Positions 18,626-28,859 of a stretch of 64,000 nt of DNA are shown in pieces. The first letter of the stretch is position 1; each line of letters starts with the position of its first letter. Source of the DNA: Marinomonas arctica (GTDB lineage Bacteria > Pseudomonadota > Gammaproteobacteria > Pseudomonadales > Marinomonadaceae); the NCBI RefSeq assembly GCF_003259225.1, contig NZ_QHJF01000005.1, positions 1 to 64,000 of the forward strand, in the 5' to 3' direction. A program made the translations under genes and the position numbers. The notes beneath the pieces were generated by a model. The model saw only the letters and a list, made by a program, of their open reading frames with translations, had not been told where the DNA came from and made no database searches.

Positions 18626-19807
18626 CTATTTCTCAAGCAAGGGCTCATACCGCTGATCTGTTAATGTTTTCAGAAAGGCCACAATGGCATCCACACGCTG
18701 ATCTGGCAAAGCAGGACCTTTCTCTAGATTCACTAAATCGATATTTTCCGCTACTTCAGGTTCTGCCCAAGGCTCACCTGTTTCAGGATTCAACTTACGC
18801 ATAGGGTTATTATATTTATCGTAAAAAAGCACAACGGTACGCAGATCTTTAAACACACCGTTATGCATATAAGGCCCTGTCACAGCGACATTACGCAGAG
18901 AAGGCACTTTGAATTTACCAGCCTGCTTAGGGTCATCAATCACTGGATTGTCTAAAAGGCCGAGGTCTTTTTTATTGCCATTGAACGCCATCAAGGCCGG
19001 ATTTGCTGGCACGCCTATATTACGATACTCATAATTCGTGAACGTTTCTTGGGCATTGAGTGGTGACGTACTCAGTTGATGACATGCGTTACAATTAGTA
19101 AATTGCTGAGAGAAAAACAAGGTTTTTCCCAGCTCCTCTTGAGGCGTCAGTTTAGCTTCACCTCGTAATGCTCGATCATATTTTGAATCAAACGGCATAA
19201 ACAACGCCGTTTTTTCAAACGTTGCAATCGCATTCGTAATGGCTGCATAGCCGGTTTGCGCGTCTTCTAAAATGTCTTGACCATAAAGCGTATTGAACAA
19301 ATCAATATAACGTGGATTTTCTTTGACCCGTTCAACAACGGAAGCACCGTCCGGTAAGGCCATTTCCAAAGGGTTCAAAAAAGGCCCTTCAGCTTGTTGC
19401 GCCAATCCTGAGGCCCGACCATCCAAAAATTGACCACCACGATATTCGCCATTCGACATACGATAAAAAGCAGGAGAAAAAGCCGCATAGCCTGCTGTTG
19501 GTGTATTGCGTCCGCCCATTGAATGGCCATCACTTCCCAATGAGACCGCCCCCGACAATGCATCTTGTCTTTTATCAACAAACGCATTAGCAATATCATG
19601 ACACGTACCACAAGACTGATTACGCTGTTTCGATAAATTTGTATCAAAGAACAACTGTGAACCAAGTATCGCCTTCGGATCTGATAGCGGAATAGGAAGT
19701 TCAGAAGACGAGTTAACGACCCGAGGAGAATCGATCACCTGTTTGGGGTCACTACAAGCAGAAAGGAACACTACAACGGCCACTATACCAAAATAAGAAC
19801 GCAGCAT
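18626..19807 (-). CDS. Di-heme cytochrome c peroxidase-like lipoprotein
   Basis: Periplasmic di-heme c-type protein of the CcpA/MauG superfamily that reduces H2O2 or performs MauG-like oxidations. Two CxxCH haem sites are present: CGTCH near 98 and CNACH near 245. The start at 19807 gives MLRSYFGIVAVVVFLSAC, a signal peptide with lipobox LSAC, so it should be lipid-anchored; a longer frame to 19885 adds an unrelated hydrophobic N-terminus. Downstream family features are GPYMHNGVFKDLRTVVLFYDKYN near 335 and DQRVDAIVAFLKTLT at the C-terminus. It is monocistronic, about 100 bp downstream of the minCDE 3' end. Confidence 0.87.
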   Translation of the reverse strand: MLRSYFGIVAVVVFLSACSDPKQVIDSPRVVNSSSELPIPLSDPKAILGSQLFFDTNLSKQRNQSCGTCHDIANAFVDKRQDALSGAVSLGSDGHSMGGRNTPTAGYAAFSPAFYRMSNGEYRGGQFLDGRASGLAQQAEGPFLNPLEMALPDGASVVERVKENPRYIDLFNTLYGQDILEDAQTGYAAITNAIATFEKTALFMPFDSKYDRALRGEAKLTPQEELGKTLFFSQQFTNCNACHQLSTSPLNAQETFTNYEYRNIGVPANPALMAFNGNKKDLGLLDNPVIDDPKQAGKFKVPSLRNVAVTGPYMHNGVFKDLRTVVLFYDKYNNPMRKLNPETGEPWAEPEVAENIDLVNLEKGPALPDQRVDAIVAFLKTLTDQRYEPLLEK

Positions 19808-19887
19808 TAAATTTTGCTCAAACTGAAAAATGAATAAGCTAGATAATACACCGACACAAAAAATCAGTAAAACAATGACAATCATTC

Positions 19888-19909
19888 TTAATTAATTAAT
19901 TAATTAATT
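19888..19909. repeat. TTAA tetranucleotide repeat
   Basis: Five and a half uninterrupted TTAA units lie about 80 bp upstream of the chosen start of the di-heme peroxidase gene, between it and the minE terminator. Slippage here would change promoter geometry, but no promoter can be placed with confidence. Confidence 0.9.
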
Positions 19910-19915
19910 TTGCAA

Positions 19916-19963
19916 AAAAAACACCTAACACGATCTATATCAAGAAGGTGTTAGGTGTTTTCT
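19916..19963 (-). terminator. Terminator of the minCDE operon
   Basis: A 14-bp stem (AAAACACCTAACAC at 19918-19931 with 19948-19961) with a 16-nt loop and flanking A/T runs, starting 23 bp past the minE stop. Confidence 0.88.
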
Positions 19964-19985
19964 AATGGTAACCCGTAAAATAAGA

Positions 19986-20243
19986 CTAATTTTGCTCAGG
20001 CAAGGTGACATTCAGCTCCAACACGGAGCAATCATCGGTATTGTCGAGCTGTATCTGCACATCTTCATTACCGATATTCACATACTTACGAATCACATCA
20101 ATGATTTCTTGTTGCATTTGTGGCAAATAATCAGGTTGATGGCGCTTACTGCGCTCATGAGCCACAATAATCTGCAGTCTGTCTTTAGCAACAGACGCGG
20201 AGCTAGGCACGCTTTTGCTTTTAAAATAGTCAAAAATTCCCAC
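19986..20243 (-). CDS. minE: Cell division topological specificity factor MinE
   Basis: Drives MinD ATP hydrolysis and pole-to-pole oscillation so that the division septum forms at mid-cell. The 85-residue protein has the membrane-targeting N-terminus MGIFDYF, the MinD-contact helix ([14 protein letters not shown], residues 19-32) and the C-terminal topological specificity domain (about 38-80). Last gene of minC-minD-minE, one base after the minD stop codon, which implies coupled translation. Confidence 0.97.
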   Translation of the reverse strand: MGIFDYFKSKSVPSSASVAKDRLQIIVAHERSKRHQPDYLPQMQQEIIDVIRKYVNIGNEDVQIQLDNTDDCSVLELNVTLPEQN

Positions 20244-20244
20244 T

Positions 20245-21054
20245 CTAACCCCCTAATAATCGTTTGATGAAGCCTTTTTTCTGGACCTCTAAGAATCGCA
20301 ACGGACGCTCTTCGCCCATCAAACGGTCAACCGCATCCATATAGGCAAGACCCGCCTCAGATTCAGTATCCAAAATAACTGGCGTACCTTGGTTTGACGC
20401 TTTTAAAACCGCTTCAGACTCAGGAATGACACCGAGCAATGGAATTGCCAAAATATCTTCCACATCAGACACACTTAACATTTCCCCTAGCGCAACACGC
20501 CCAGGATGATAACGAGTTAAAAGTAGATGCTCTTCGATAGGCTCTCTACCTTCTTCTGCTCGTCTTGACTTACTTTGCAGAATACCCAAAATTCGATCCG
20601 AATCTCGCACAGAAGACACTTCTGGGTTGGTCACAACTATGGCGGCATCTGCGAAATACAAGGCCATTTGAGCACCCTTCTCAATCCCGGCCGGAGAATC
20701 ACAAATAATGTATTCGAATTCTTTCGCTAACTCTTCCAGAACGGCTTGAACCCCTTCCACGGTCAAAGCATCTTTGTCTCGAGTTTGAGACGCAGGCAAA
20801 ATAAACAAGTCTTTTGTGCGTTTGTCTTTAATTAAAGCCTGCGATAAGGTCGCTTCCTTATTGATAACATTAACAAAGTCATAAACAACTCGACGCTCGC
20901 AGCCCATAATCAAATCTAAATTACGCAAGCCTACATCAAAATCAATGATAACCGTTTTATGCCCTTTTAACGCAATACCAGTCCCAATAGCAGCACTGGA
21001 TGTCGTCTTGCCGACGCCACCCTTGCCTGAGGTGACTACTATAATTTTTGCCAA
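20245..21054 (-). CDS. minD: Septum site-determining ATPase MinD
   Basis: Membrane-associated ParA/MinD-family ATPase that recruits MinC and MinE. The deviant Walker [13 protein letters not shown] starts at about residue 10, [14 protein letters not shown] near 39 is the switch region, and ICDSPAGIE near 118 is Walker B-like. The C-terminal amphipathic membrane-targeting helix is visible as [11 protein letters not shown]. The start is most likely TTG at 21054: it gives the canonical (M)[13 protein letters not shown]-terminus (269 residues) and has GGGGGA 6 nt upstream. An in-frame TTG at 21078 lacks a good ribosome site. A non-ATG start may limit MinD level relative to MinE. Confidence 0.95.
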   Translation of the reverse strand: MAKIIVVTSGKGGVGKTTSSAAIGTGIALKGHKTVIIDFDVGLRNLDLIMGCERRVVYDFVNVINKEATLSQALIKDKRTKDLFILPASQTRDKDALTVEGVQAVLEELAKEFEYIICDSPAGIEKGAQMALYFADAAIVVTNPEVSSVRDSDRILGILQSKSRRAEEGREPIEEHLLLTRYHPGRVALGEMLSVSDVEDILAIPLLGVIPESEAVLKASNQGTPVILDTESEAGLAYMDAVDRLMGEERPLRFLEVQKKGFIKRLLGG

Positions 21055-21115
21055 TGCCTTATCCCCCGATAAACCCAAAAGAGGCTTATCTAACTAATTA
21101 AATGAATAGTAAATC

Positions 21116-21841
21116 TTAAAGCGGTACGATTTCTAAGCTATCGTCAACTAATAACACTTGCGCGCTGTCTTTCCAAACGATATTTCGCAGCGCATCGCTC
21201 AACATAAAATTACCCGCAATAGAAACCAACTCCGCTTCCATGCTTCTACAAAAAATTCTTGCCTCAACGTCACCTTTTACGCCAGCCAAAGCTCGGCCTC
21301 GCAATGCGCCATAAACATGAATATTACCATCGGCTAACACTTCTGCGCCCGCACTCACTTGATTCAGAATAATCAAGTCCCCTTCGGCATAGACTTGCTG
21401 TCCAGAACGAATCGGCTTAGTAATCACCTTAGTTGTTTGAGGCACTAGACGCTCTTCAACAACGGTTTTCACCACCACATCTGGACTAGCCTCTTCTTTT
21501 TCCGCTGTGGATGTCGTGATTGCTCTTGCTTTACTTGCGGGCAAAAGCGGAATTTTGACCAGCGCCTTCCATACAGGCAACGCCTCTGGATCACAACGCC
21601 AACCAATCACACCAAGGCCGAGCGCACTGACCGACTGAATAAGTACATCAAACTCATCAATCGTAATGCCACGCTTCATTTTTGAAATATCAATAATGAT
21701 CGGCGCTTGATTAAAAAAATGTGGAACCTGATCAATCTTTTCTTTTAAATGAAAGACGATGTCATCTAATGAAAAAGTCTGAATCTCCAGCAAAATCGTC
21801 GTAACGACACTTCCTTTAAGTCGGAAGCCTGAGTCTGTCAT
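21116..21841 (-). CDS. minC: Septum formation inhibitor MinC
   Basis: FtsZ antagonist carried by MinD. The N-terminal FtsZ-interacting domain (about 8-105) is followed by a linker (about 110-140) and the C-terminal right-handed beta-helix domain with the RSGQQVYAEGDLIILNQVSAGAEVLADGNIHVYG pattern near 145-180 that binds MinD. At 241 residues the length is normal. AAGGAC precedes the ATG. First gene of minCDE; the promoter should lie in the 21842-22156 gap. Confidence 0.95.
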   Translation of the reverse strand: MTDSGFRLKGSVVTTILLEIQTFSLDDIVFHLKEKIDQVPHFFNQAPIIIDISKMKRGITIDEFDVLIQSVSALGLGVIGWRCDPEALPVWKALVKIPLLPASKARAITTSTAEKEEASPDVVVKTVVEERLVPQTTKVITKPIRSGQQVYAEGDLIILNQVSAGAEVLADGNIHVYGALRGRALAGVKGDVEARIFCRSMEAELVSIAGNFMLSDALRNIVWKDSAQVLLVDDSLEIVPL

Positions 21842-22156
21842 GCAAACTGTCCTTTATTAATACCTTAAATGGCCCCAAATACTGCCAAGCCGCGCTGAAT
21901 TTTCACTATCAGCATTGAAAATCTATTCTATCAAGCTGCATGATTAAAGAAAGCCATCAAGACACACTATTTACATTCTCGGTACATATTATTTGCTCTC
22001 TTAAAGGGCTAAGAATAACGTAAAATGCACAATAATGAACGAAAGATTAAGCGTTTGATTTAATTAATATTTTACAACTTACTTACATACTTGTTCCCAT
22101 TAATCTGGGGAAAACTTTTGCACCATGAACGTCCAACACATCAACCCACTCTCACC
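21842..22156. other. Intergenic region between minC and sbcC
   Basis: About 315 bp, AT-rich. It should contain the minCDE promoter on the minus strand and the 3' end of the sbcDC transcript. I see no gene, convincing terminator or repeat in it. Confidence 0.4.
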
Positions 22157-25100
22157 TCACTCTTCTGGCGAATGAACCGCAAATTCAGGCGCAAGGCGGC
22201 TGACACCTAGACCACTTTGCTTGGTTAACTTAATCTGTACCGGAATACGTTCTTTTAGGGCATTGATATGACTGATAATACCAATGGTTTTGCCACTGGA
22301 ATGCAAATTATCCAAAGCATCCAGAGCTGACTCTAACGTCTCGCTATCCAAAGTACCAAAACCCTCGTCCAAAAATAAAGAATCAATACTGGTTTTATGC
22401 GACACCAAATCAGACAAGGCCAACGCCAAGGCAAGACTTACCAAGAAAGATTCACCACCAGACAAGGTTTTCGTGTCACGTGCCGCATTGGCTTGCCACG
22501 TATCGACCACCAACAAAGACAATGCCTCTGCGTTTCGCATTAATTGATAACGACGATGCAAGATAGCCAAATGCTGATTGGCCAAATACACTAAATGATC
22601 CAAGGTGAGACTTTGTGCAAAACGACGGAATTTCGCCCCGTCTGCCGAGCCAATCAAATGATTCAAGCGCTCAAGGTGCACAAACGCTTCACGACGAACC
22701 TCGAGGGCCGCCTTAGCGCTGCTTACCTGCTCTCTACGCTGTGCTTCTTCTTGGATTTGCTGTGTCACCACGCCCCACTGACGGTGCAGTGTTTGACGTT
22801 CAGCATCAAGCTGAGCATGTTTATTCACCAGGCTATCGAGTGGTAACACCAGTAATTCGGCTACGTCAGGCACACTGTTATTATGCTTTAGCAAAGACTC
22901 AGCAGATTGATTCAGTAAGGTCTGTGATCGAGAAGCGGCTTCCTGTAATGACGTCAACTTTGCTTGACGATGACTGACCTCTTCTGTGGATAACATCGCC
23001 TGTAACCAAACACTCTCGTCCTCAAAGCCTTTCTCAGCCAAACGCGTTTGCCATTCAGACAGAGCCAGACCATATTCTTTTTCTAACGTGAGATGCGTTT
23101 TCGTCAGCGTCGCCAATGTCGCTTTACTCGACGCTAATGCCTGAGCCATCTGCTGCCGCTCCGCTTCAACTTTATCGAGCGCTTGTTGAGCATGATCCAC
23201 CTGAGATTGATGGTCGTGACGACGCTCACCAATACTCTTGCCACCCAAAAGTGCATTCAACTGCTCAGCCATTGCCTGTAAGCTCGCCTCAAATCCTGCG
23301 ACCTTCTCACGCGCCTCGCCATGTAACTGCTGACTGTCTTTTAACACGTTTTCGAGATTCTTTACCTCGTAAGCAAGCTGATCTTTTTGTTGCATCAAGA
23401 CCTCATAACCCGCTTTACTGTTTCGCCACTGAGTTATGGCATCTTGTAAGAGCACCAATGCCTCGGACAAAGACACATCAAAATAGCTGTCAGGAACACC
23501 CGCTTGCAGCATATCTTCTTTCAAACGCGCAGTGGTTTGCGCCTGCTCGTCTTTCCTACTGACTAGATTTTGTTGAAGCGTCTCTAGGGGTTGCCAGAGC
23601 AACTGACATTGCGATTCATTTTTCGCCGCCTGCTGTTGTGTGGCTTGCTGCTGAATGTGCAAGTTTTGCAACTCAGTCTCTAACGCTAAACGAGACTGCT
23701 GAAGTGCCTCAAGCTTAGGGGCGATGTCTTGCACGGCTTGCCAATCTTGATCCACGTGCTGCACCAGAGCCAACACCTGCTCTTTATCAGAAAGATTAAC
23801 ACTGGTACCTTGACCGTTCTTGCCGTGATTTAACGATGCGAGCCACTCCTTCAACTCCAGCTCTGTTTTCAGTAAAACATCCACTAATGGCTGACGACGA
23901 GTTTGAATAGACGTAAATTCTCTCTGCATGGATTCTAAGTCTGCGGCCAACTGCATTCCTTGGCCTTTCAAACGATCAAGTTCTTTGCCCAAGCGAATAA
24001 ATTCTTCTTGGCGACCGGAGTCCACTTGATACAAAGCATTGGCAAGCTGATGCTCAGCTGAACCACACAGAGGACAAGCGTCATGCTCGCCCAGTTCATC
24101 CCGTAATTGGGTGAGCGCCACGATATGACGCTCTGCCTCTGCCAGTTTTTCGATGGATTTCTGCAGGCGAAGTTTATCTTTGTAAGCCTGTCGCTGCTGC
24201 TCCAGCTGAGTTTGTCGCTGCTGAATCTGCTGCGTCATTGCCTTCAAGTTCGCGTCTAACTCGGTTAATTGTACTTGCTGTTCTTGGTACTGATGAAACT
24301 GCTTCCAAAGGGATTGCGCATGATACTGAGCGCGTTCAGCCTGATGATAGCCTTTCTGCCAATCTGTGTAGTCACGTTGCGAGGACAAGACCATAAAAGC
24401 GTCAACATCCCTCTGCAAGGCTTGCTGACGATCAAACATGTGAGCTTGATCTCGTTCAAGCTTAGTCTGATTTTCCGAATACAAAGCGCGAGCCGCCTCA
24501 TAGTCCTTTGTATTCGACGCAATCTGCGTCTCAAGCTCAACAATCGCTTGGGTATTCGACGTCATGCCTTGCGCTTGATGCTGCCAACTGGCCAATTGGT
24601 TTTCAATCTTCTCCGGCGAGCGCCAGCGACTCAAAATCGCCTGGCTTTCCTCACACGCCTTATCAATGTCGGTCAGCTTTTCGTTGACGACGGCTAATTG
24701 CGCCTGTTGGTTTTCGACTTTTTCAGCGGCTTGCATGAATCGAGCTGACGCATCTTGGTGCTGCGCCTTCACACTTTCTTGGCGTGTCAGGACAGGCTGA
24801 ATTTCATCATTGATCTTATTATTCAACGCTACTAATTCAGCATACGCCTTGGTTAACTGCTGTTTTGCCTGCTCAACCGATTCGGCTAAAACCTGGCTTT
24901 GCTTGAGCTGCGCGTCTTGCATTTCAGTGTATTGACTAACGTCAGCCTGATTCTGATCTAAACGCGATTTTAAACCTTGTTGCTTTTCATAATCCGGTTG
25001 CAAAACTTGCGCAGTCAGCGCCTGCTCAAGTTGTTGCTGTTGTGGAGCAAAATCCGCAAGAGCCTGGGTTGCTTCGTCGAATTGCTGCTGATATTGCGCC

Positions 25101-25870
25101 ACCTGCTCTTGCAGTGTCTGCTCAGACCGTCGCCATTCAAGAACGGCTTGATGGGCTTTTAGCGCTCGAGCATTGGCTTTTTCATTGGCATCAAAACTCG
25201 ACTCGGTGAGTTTTAGCTCTGCAAAAGCCTCGTCCGTTAGCAATTGAGTATGCTCATTGACACTTTCCAAGGCGGCGATGGCCTGCTTTTCTTGCTTGTG
25301 TTTATCAAACACCCACTTAGACACATCACCGTAAATTTCCGTGCCGGTTAGCTCTTCTAATAGCTCGGCCCTATCATTGGGCGACGCATTTAAAAAGGCC
25401 GAAAACCCACCTTGAGCCAACAACATAGACTTGGTAAAACGCGAAAAATCCAAGCCAGTGATCTCAGCAATTTTATCAATCTTTTCGTTTATCTTAGTGG
25501 TGATAATGGTGCCATCACGTTCGCATAACTCACAGGTCATGGGTTGTAACTTGCCATCGCTTTGACCGCGGGCGCGTCGTTGCCCCCAGAAAGCGCGATA
25601 ACCTTTCCCCTTAATTTCAAACTCCACTTCCGCCAAACATTCAGACGTATGACGCGTCATCACATCATTCTGACTCGGCGAGACTTTCAAACGCGGCGTT
25701 TCATGGTACAAAGCCAGACAGATGGCATCTAATAAAGTCGACTTACCCGCGCCCGTTGGCCCAACAATAGCAAATACGCCCGCATCGTCAAACGGCGCTT
25801 TGGTAAAGTCAATTTCCCACTCGCCTTTGAGGGAATTCAGATTTTTTAGGCGCAGTTTGCAAATTTTCAT
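22157..25870 (-). CDS. sbcC: Exonuclease subunit SbcC
   Basis: SMC/Rad50-like ATPase that with SbcD cleaves DNA hairpins and processes double-strand ends. Residues 1-180 hold Walker A ([13 protein letters not shown] near 37). Long coiled-coil arms follow, interrupted by a zinc-hook CPLCG near 600. The C-terminal ABC half has [20 protein letters not shown] near 1130 and Walker [13 protein letters not shown] near 1157. At 1237 residues it is longer than E. coli SbcC (1048), the extra length being in the coiled coils. The start overlaps the sbcD stop as ATGA, the usual sbcDC arrangement. Confidence 0.95.
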   Translation of the reverse strand: MKICKLRLKNLNSLKGEWEIDFTKAPFDDAGVFAIVGPTGAGKSTLLDAICLALYHETPRLKVSPSQNDVMTRHTSECLAEVEFEIKGKGYRAFWGQRRARGQSDGKLQPMTCELCERDGTIITTKINEKIDKIAEITGLDFSRFTKSMLLAQGGFSAFLNASPNDRAELLEELTGTEIYGDVSKWVFDKHKQEKQAIAALESVNEHTQLLTDEAFAELKLTESSFDANEKANARALKAHQAVLEWRRSEQTLQEQVAQYQQQFDEATQALADFAPQQQQLEQALTAQVLQPDYEKQQGLKSRLDQNQADVSQYTEMQDAQLKQSQVLAESVEQAKQQLTKAYAELVALNNKINDEIQPVLTRQESVKAQHQDASARFMQAAEKVENQQAQLAVVNEKLTDIDKACEESQAILSRWRSPEKIENQLASWQHQAQGMTSNTQAIVELETQIASNTKDYEAARALYSENQTKLERDQAHMFDRQQALQRDVDAFMVLSSQRDYTDWQKGYHQAERAQYHAQSLWKQFHQYQEQQVQLTELDANLKAMTQQIQQRQTQLEQQRQAYKDKLRLQKSIEKLAEAERHIVALTQLRDELGEHDACPLCGSAEHQLANALYQVDSGRQEEFIRLGKELDRLKGQGMQLAADLESMQREFTSIQTRRQPLVDVLLKTELELKEWLASLNHGKNGQGTSVNLSDKEQVLALVQHVDQDWQAVQDIAPKLEALQQSRLALETELQNLHIQQQATQQQAAKNESQCQLLWQPLETLQQNLVSRKDEQAQTTARLKEDMLQAGVPDSYFDVSLSEALVLLQDAITQWRNSKAGYEVLMQQKDQLAYEVKNLENVLKDSQQLHGEAREKVAGFEASLQAMAEQLNALLGGKSIGERRHDHQSQVDHAQQALDKVEAERQQMAQALASSKATLATLTKTHLTLEKEYGLALSEWQTRLAEKGFEDESVWLQAMLSTEEVSHRQAKLTSLQEAASRSQTLLNQSAESLLKHNNSVPDVAELLVLPLDSLVNKHAQLDAERQTLHRQWGVVTQQIQEEAQRREQVSSAKAALEVRREAFVHLERLNHLIGSADGAKFRRFAQSLTLDHLVYLANQHLAILHRRYQLMRNAEALSLLVVDTWQANAARDTKTLSGGESFLVSLALALALSDLVSHKTSIDSLFLDEGFGTLDSETLESALDALDNLHSSGKTIGIISHINALKERIPVQIKLTKQSGLGVSRLAPEFAVHSPEE

Positions 25871-27144
25871 GATTGCTTCTCCTCGCCGTTTTGCTGATGC
25901 GCTTCCAACTCCGTCAAACAGGCATTAAAAAGCTCCGTCAGGGTTTTAGACTCTTCTTCATCCAACTCTAAATTCGATTTAAGACTCTGCTGAAACACAT
26001 CACCGACCGTCAATTCTGACAAGGTTTTACGCGCCTCAAAACCGTCGTTCTTTTTCTCTATGGCACTTCTTCGCATGACTCGCAGCAACTCGATTGGCTT
26101 TCCCTCAATCACCTCTAGCAAACGCTTATGCACATCGCTCAAATACTCATCCGCAATCACAGTGACTTCCAACCACAACGTTTTATCTTCGTCTAATGGC
26201 AAGGCAGAAATCTGCTTAATAACGTCTTTCAGATTGCCTTTTACACTCGCCATGGGCTGAAAATTAGGAATCGTTACCAACTGAACAGGGTCAACCGGCT
26301 CGGCAAACAAGTCTTCAACAAAGGTGTCTTCACCTAACAAGTCGGTATTCACTATCACCAGCGTCTTGTCTCGTCCCAGTTCATCAAAACTCAACGGAAT
26401 GGGCGACCCGCTGTAACGGAATCGACCGCTTTTATTGATTGGCTGAGCACGATGAATGTGCCCAAGCGCAAGGTAATCAAACGCCGGAAACACAGACGTC
26501 GGCAAGGCTTCTATTGTGCCCACATAAAGATCACGAACCGACTCACTCACTTGCCCGCCCACTGCGGTCAAATGCCCAGTACCAATAATCGGCACTGGCG
26601 TTTTCAGCGCTTTATTTTTCTCACACGCTGCTTCATACACCTGCTGGTAAAATTCGCCAATCGACTGCAACAAACTCAACTTCTTGTCTTGCTCAGATTG
26701 CCCAGCAACGCTTTGCATCACGTCTTTTGGGCGCAAATACGGCACAGCACAAACCCAAGCAGCCACCTCGCCGGTCTTGTCTTTCAGCGCAACAACATGA
26801 GAGTCAATATCTTCGAGAGTGGCTTGACTAGACACTTGCGTATCAAGATACATCAGCAAACTCTTAGATTCATTTAACATACTGACCGAATCGTGATTAC
26901 CTGCAACAATCACCAACTGACAGTGACGAGCCTTCATATCCAACACCAACTGATGGTACATTTCACGGGCATAACTTGGCGGAGAACCAGTATCGAACAC
27001 ATCGCCCGCGATAATCACCGCATCGATTGACTCTCGATCCACCAGCGCCAACAACCAATCAATAAAGGCCTTATGCTCATCTCGGCGGGATTTCCCCATA
27101 AAGTGCTGACCAAGATGCCAGTCAGAGGTGTGTAGAATTTTCAT
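25867..27144 (-). CDS. sbcD: Exonuclease subunit SbcD
   Basis: Mre11-type metallophosphoesterase nuclease of the SbcCD complex. All phosphodiesterase motifs are visible: HTSDWHLGQ at 4, [11 protein letters not shown] near 46, [11 protein letters not shown] near 79, [10 protein letters not shown] near 187 and LGHIHRAQP near 227. The C-terminal capping and SbcC-interaction region runs from about 290 to 425. First gene of sbcDC, with a 4-nt overlap into sbcC. An AT-rich leader of about 60 bp separates it from the 2Fe-2S gene upstream, which may be co-transcribed. Confidence 0.95.
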   Translation of the reverse strand: MKILHTSDWHLGQHFMGKSRRDEHKAFIDWLLALVDRESIDAVIIAGDVFDTGSPPSYAREMYHQLVLDMKARHCQLVIVAGNHDSVSMLNESKSLLMYLDTQVSSQATLEDIDSHVVALKDKTGEVAAWVCAVPYLRPKDVMQSVAGQSEQDKKLSLLQSIGEFYQQVYEAACEKNKALKTPVPIIGTGHLTAVGGQVSESVRDLYVGTIEALPTSVFPAFDYLALGHIHRAQPINKSGRFRYSGSPIPLSFDELGRDKTLVIVNTDLLGEDTFVEDLFAEPVDPVQLVTIPNFQPMASVKGNLKDVIKQISALPLDEDKTLWLEVTVIADEYLSDVHKRLLEVIEGKPIELLRVMRRSAIEKKNDGFEARKTLSELTVGDVFQQSLKSNLELDEEESKTLTELFNACLTELEAHQQNGEEKQS

Positions 27145-27206
27145 TAATAGAATCCGTGAATAAAATTAAAAAGCATAAAAATATGCATAAAAATAAAAAG
27201 GCCAAG

Positions 27207-28088
27207 CTACCGAACAAAATGCAGCTGATTCGGATGAATCCGCAAAGGACGTAACAACCTACCCCAATCCTTCGCAGACACGTTTTGACCATGGTAAATA
27301 AGCTGTAAAGAGGCATCGCCAGCATCCACCAGCGCCGCTTGAAGAAACGCCAACAGCGCAGCATCCGCCAAACTTAGCTTGAGATCACTCTTCGCAGGCA
27401 AAACAAAATGCCCGAGAAAACTTGGCGTATAATCCAGCAAAGCCTCACGCCAATAAGATTCAAAAATAGCGTTATCCGGAGAAGAAATCACCACCACAGG
27501 CGCATCGGAAATGTCCATTTCAAACAACAAACGTCCTTTTCTAATCCCCGTGGATAATTGAACAGCAAGCTTATCATCAGACGAAAGCGCCAAGGCTCTC
27601 AACCAATCCTCAGCGGAAACATGCTCTTTCTGCAGAACCAATTTCAAAGGTGCACCAGCAGAGTTTAGCATCATGCATTCATAAAAATGAGCTCGCTCAG
27701 CAGACGAATATTCAGATACCTCACTCGATAGCCCTTCAGAGAGAAGAGACACAAAAACGCGGTCGCCAAAAGAATCGTCACTTGCTCCTAAAAGAGTCAG
27801 CTCAATCGATGCTTCATCAATAGTAATATTACTTAAAACAGTAAAAGAGGAAGACTCAGCCGGCGTTTGCCGAGTTAAAGACATCGCCGACACCACGGTC
27901 GTTTGACAGGAAAGAATCGACTCGCAATTACTCACATCATAAAGACGACAAGCCCCACACGCCCCAGCGCGACAACCATACCGAACATCCGCCCCTTGAG
28001 ACAGCAAGGAAGACAACAAGTTGTCACCCAACACCGCCTCAAACAGCTCATCATCCAATTTTATCGTCAGCGCCTGTGAATCCATCAT
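27207..28088 (-). CDS. 2Fe-2S ferredoxin-domain protein with an unrecognised C-terminal part
   Basis: The N-terminal 80 residues form a plant-type ferredoxin domain with CRAGACGAC plus a distal Cys (LSCQTTV), enough for a 2Fe-2S cluster. The remaining 210 residues occupy the place of the FAD/NAD reductase domains of phenol hydroxylase or CDP-6-deoxy-type electron-transfer proteins, but lack the RxYS FAD-binding motif and a Gly-rich nucleotide loop. DAPVVVISSPDNAIFESYWREALL near 205 looks like a degraded NAD-binding strand-helix. It could be a redox partner or sensor that has lost its flavin. It sits directly upstream of sbcDC on the same strand, 62 bp away. No specific function can be given. 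Confidence 0.75.
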   Translation of the reverse strand: MMDSQALTIKLDDELFEAVLGDNLLSSLLSQGADVRYGCRAGACGACRLYDVSNCESILSCQTTVVSAMSLTRQTPAESSSFTVLSNITIDEASIELTLLGASDDSFGDRVFVSLLSEGLSSEVSEYSSAERAHFYECMMLNSAGAPLKLVLQKEHVSAEDWLRALALSSDDKLAVQLSTGIRKGRLLFEMDISDAPVVVISSPDNAIFESYWREALLDYTPSFLGHFVLPAKSDLKLSLADAALLAFLQAALVDAGDASLQLIYHGQNVSAKDWGRLLRPLRIHPNQLHFVR

Positions 28089-28173
28089 CCAACCTCATCT
28101 TTTGATTTGGCTATTATGACATATTCTCACGCCTCACCCTCGCCCTTTCTTAAAACCCATTCCTAAAAAAGAA

Positions 28174-28202
28174 AAGGCAATGCTGATTGAACGCATTGCC
28201 TT
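28174..28202 (-). terminator. Terminator at the edge of the cassette island
   Basis: A perfect 10-bp stem (AAGGCAATGC at 28174-28183 with 28193-28202) and a 9-nt loop are followed on the minus strand by TTTTCTTTTTT. It would insulate the 2Fe-2S gene from transcription coming from the island. Confidence 0.7.
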
Positions 28203-28235
28203 GGGTTCTGTTTGCAATATCAGCTTATTTGGCAA

Positions 28236-28307
28236 CGACAAAGTGAAATGACATTCCTTCCTCGAAACTATCGCCTACTTCGTCGGAATGTCATTTCGTT
28301 TTGTTTA
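28236..28307. repeat. Long imperfect inverted repeat
   Basis: The perfect core arms are 13 bp (28245-28257 with 28285-28297). With mismatches the arms extend to about 19 bp, and smaller complementary segments (CGAA/TTCG) lie in the loop. It stands at the junction between backbone and cassette island. It could be a degenerate attC, a miniature element end or a large terminator; the core-site sequences do not settle it. Confidence 0.55.
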
Positions 28308-28380
28308 TTTTAGGCTTAATAAGCGAGAATTTAGGGTCAGATGAAAACGTGCTATAAAATGAAGGTTGAGGTTGTACGTT

Positions 28381-28464
28381 TTACAGCGACCACAGAATAT
28401 GTGCGTGTGGGCGAGACAATACCTTTTCGTAGTACTGACGCCAGATCTCAGTATTTTCATCCAT
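28381..28464 (-). pseudogene. Possible 5' fragment of a methyltransferase cassette gene
   Basis: 27 codons beginning MDENTEIWRQYYEKVLSRPH. This resembles the N-terminus of small SAM-dependent methyltransferases (MxENxxxWExYYxKALSRPH) that I associate with marine and integron genes. It then diverges and stops. The rest of such a gene is absent. The recognition is from memory of the motif and is tentative. Confidence 0.3.
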
Positions 28465-28491
28465 AAGTCGATGATTTCCTTGAAGGAGGCT

Positions 28492-28563
28492 TTATCCGAA
28501 ACTCAGCTTGTTGGGTAAAAATGAAGCAAAGCTTAACTCCGCAAATAAATCGCGATTTTTCAT
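28492..28563 (-). pseudogene. Possible 5' fragment of a HigA/XRE antitoxin gene
   Basis: 23 codons beginning MKNRDLFAELSFA, which resembles the start of XRE-type antitoxins (MKNRDLFAELxxxL) before it diverges and ends at a stop. No helix-turn-helix remains and no toxin gene is adjacent. Tentative. Confidence 0.28.
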
Positions 28564-28859
28564 AGTTCACCAAAATGACAAATGGTATTGATTGGAAAGC
28601 AATGAAAATCGCTTTAAATGATGTTCCGCTCTGTCCAGTGCCTCCGAAGCCGATAGCGAGACCGGCCATCAACTATTATGGCACTCAAAATAGCTACACC
28701 AACATGTATGAGAACAATCCATTCAACCCAGCGTTATATGGTATCCATCTTGCACTTGCTTAGCTCCGGGAGGACATTAGCCTATCCCCACCCCTAAAGC
28801 ATAACTTCCTGCTCTCCAAACAAATTCCCGCTGTCACCTTTTGTTATGAGAAACCATGT

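Larger units (their letters stand above)
28089..28859. other. Island region of gene fragments and repeats
   Basis: About 770 bp with no intact gene I can support. It contains the terminator and long inverted repeat listed above, a dispersed 18-bp repeat copy at 28325-28342, and on the minus strand two short 5'-like gene fragments (28381-28464 and 28492-28563). Frames on either strand at 28575-28763 are short and unconvincing. It reads as debris of several small genes. Confidence 0.5.

Noticed and set aside
19888-19909. TTAA repeat as a phase-variation switch for the di-heme peroxidase
   Set aside because: It is outside the chosen coding sequence and I cannot place it within a promoter spacer; recorded only as a repeat.
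28575-28763. Plus-strand ORF of 62 codons (MTNGIDWKAM...)
   Set aside because: No Shine-Dalgarno, no recognisable domain, biased Pro/Asn/Tyr content, and opposite to the strand of all island genes.
28799-28849. GCATAAC ... GTTATGA ends flanking 37 bp downstream of the zinc-ribbon gene, considered as an attC
   Set aside because: Only the outer hexamers are complementary; the inner arms do not pair, so an attC fold is not supported.
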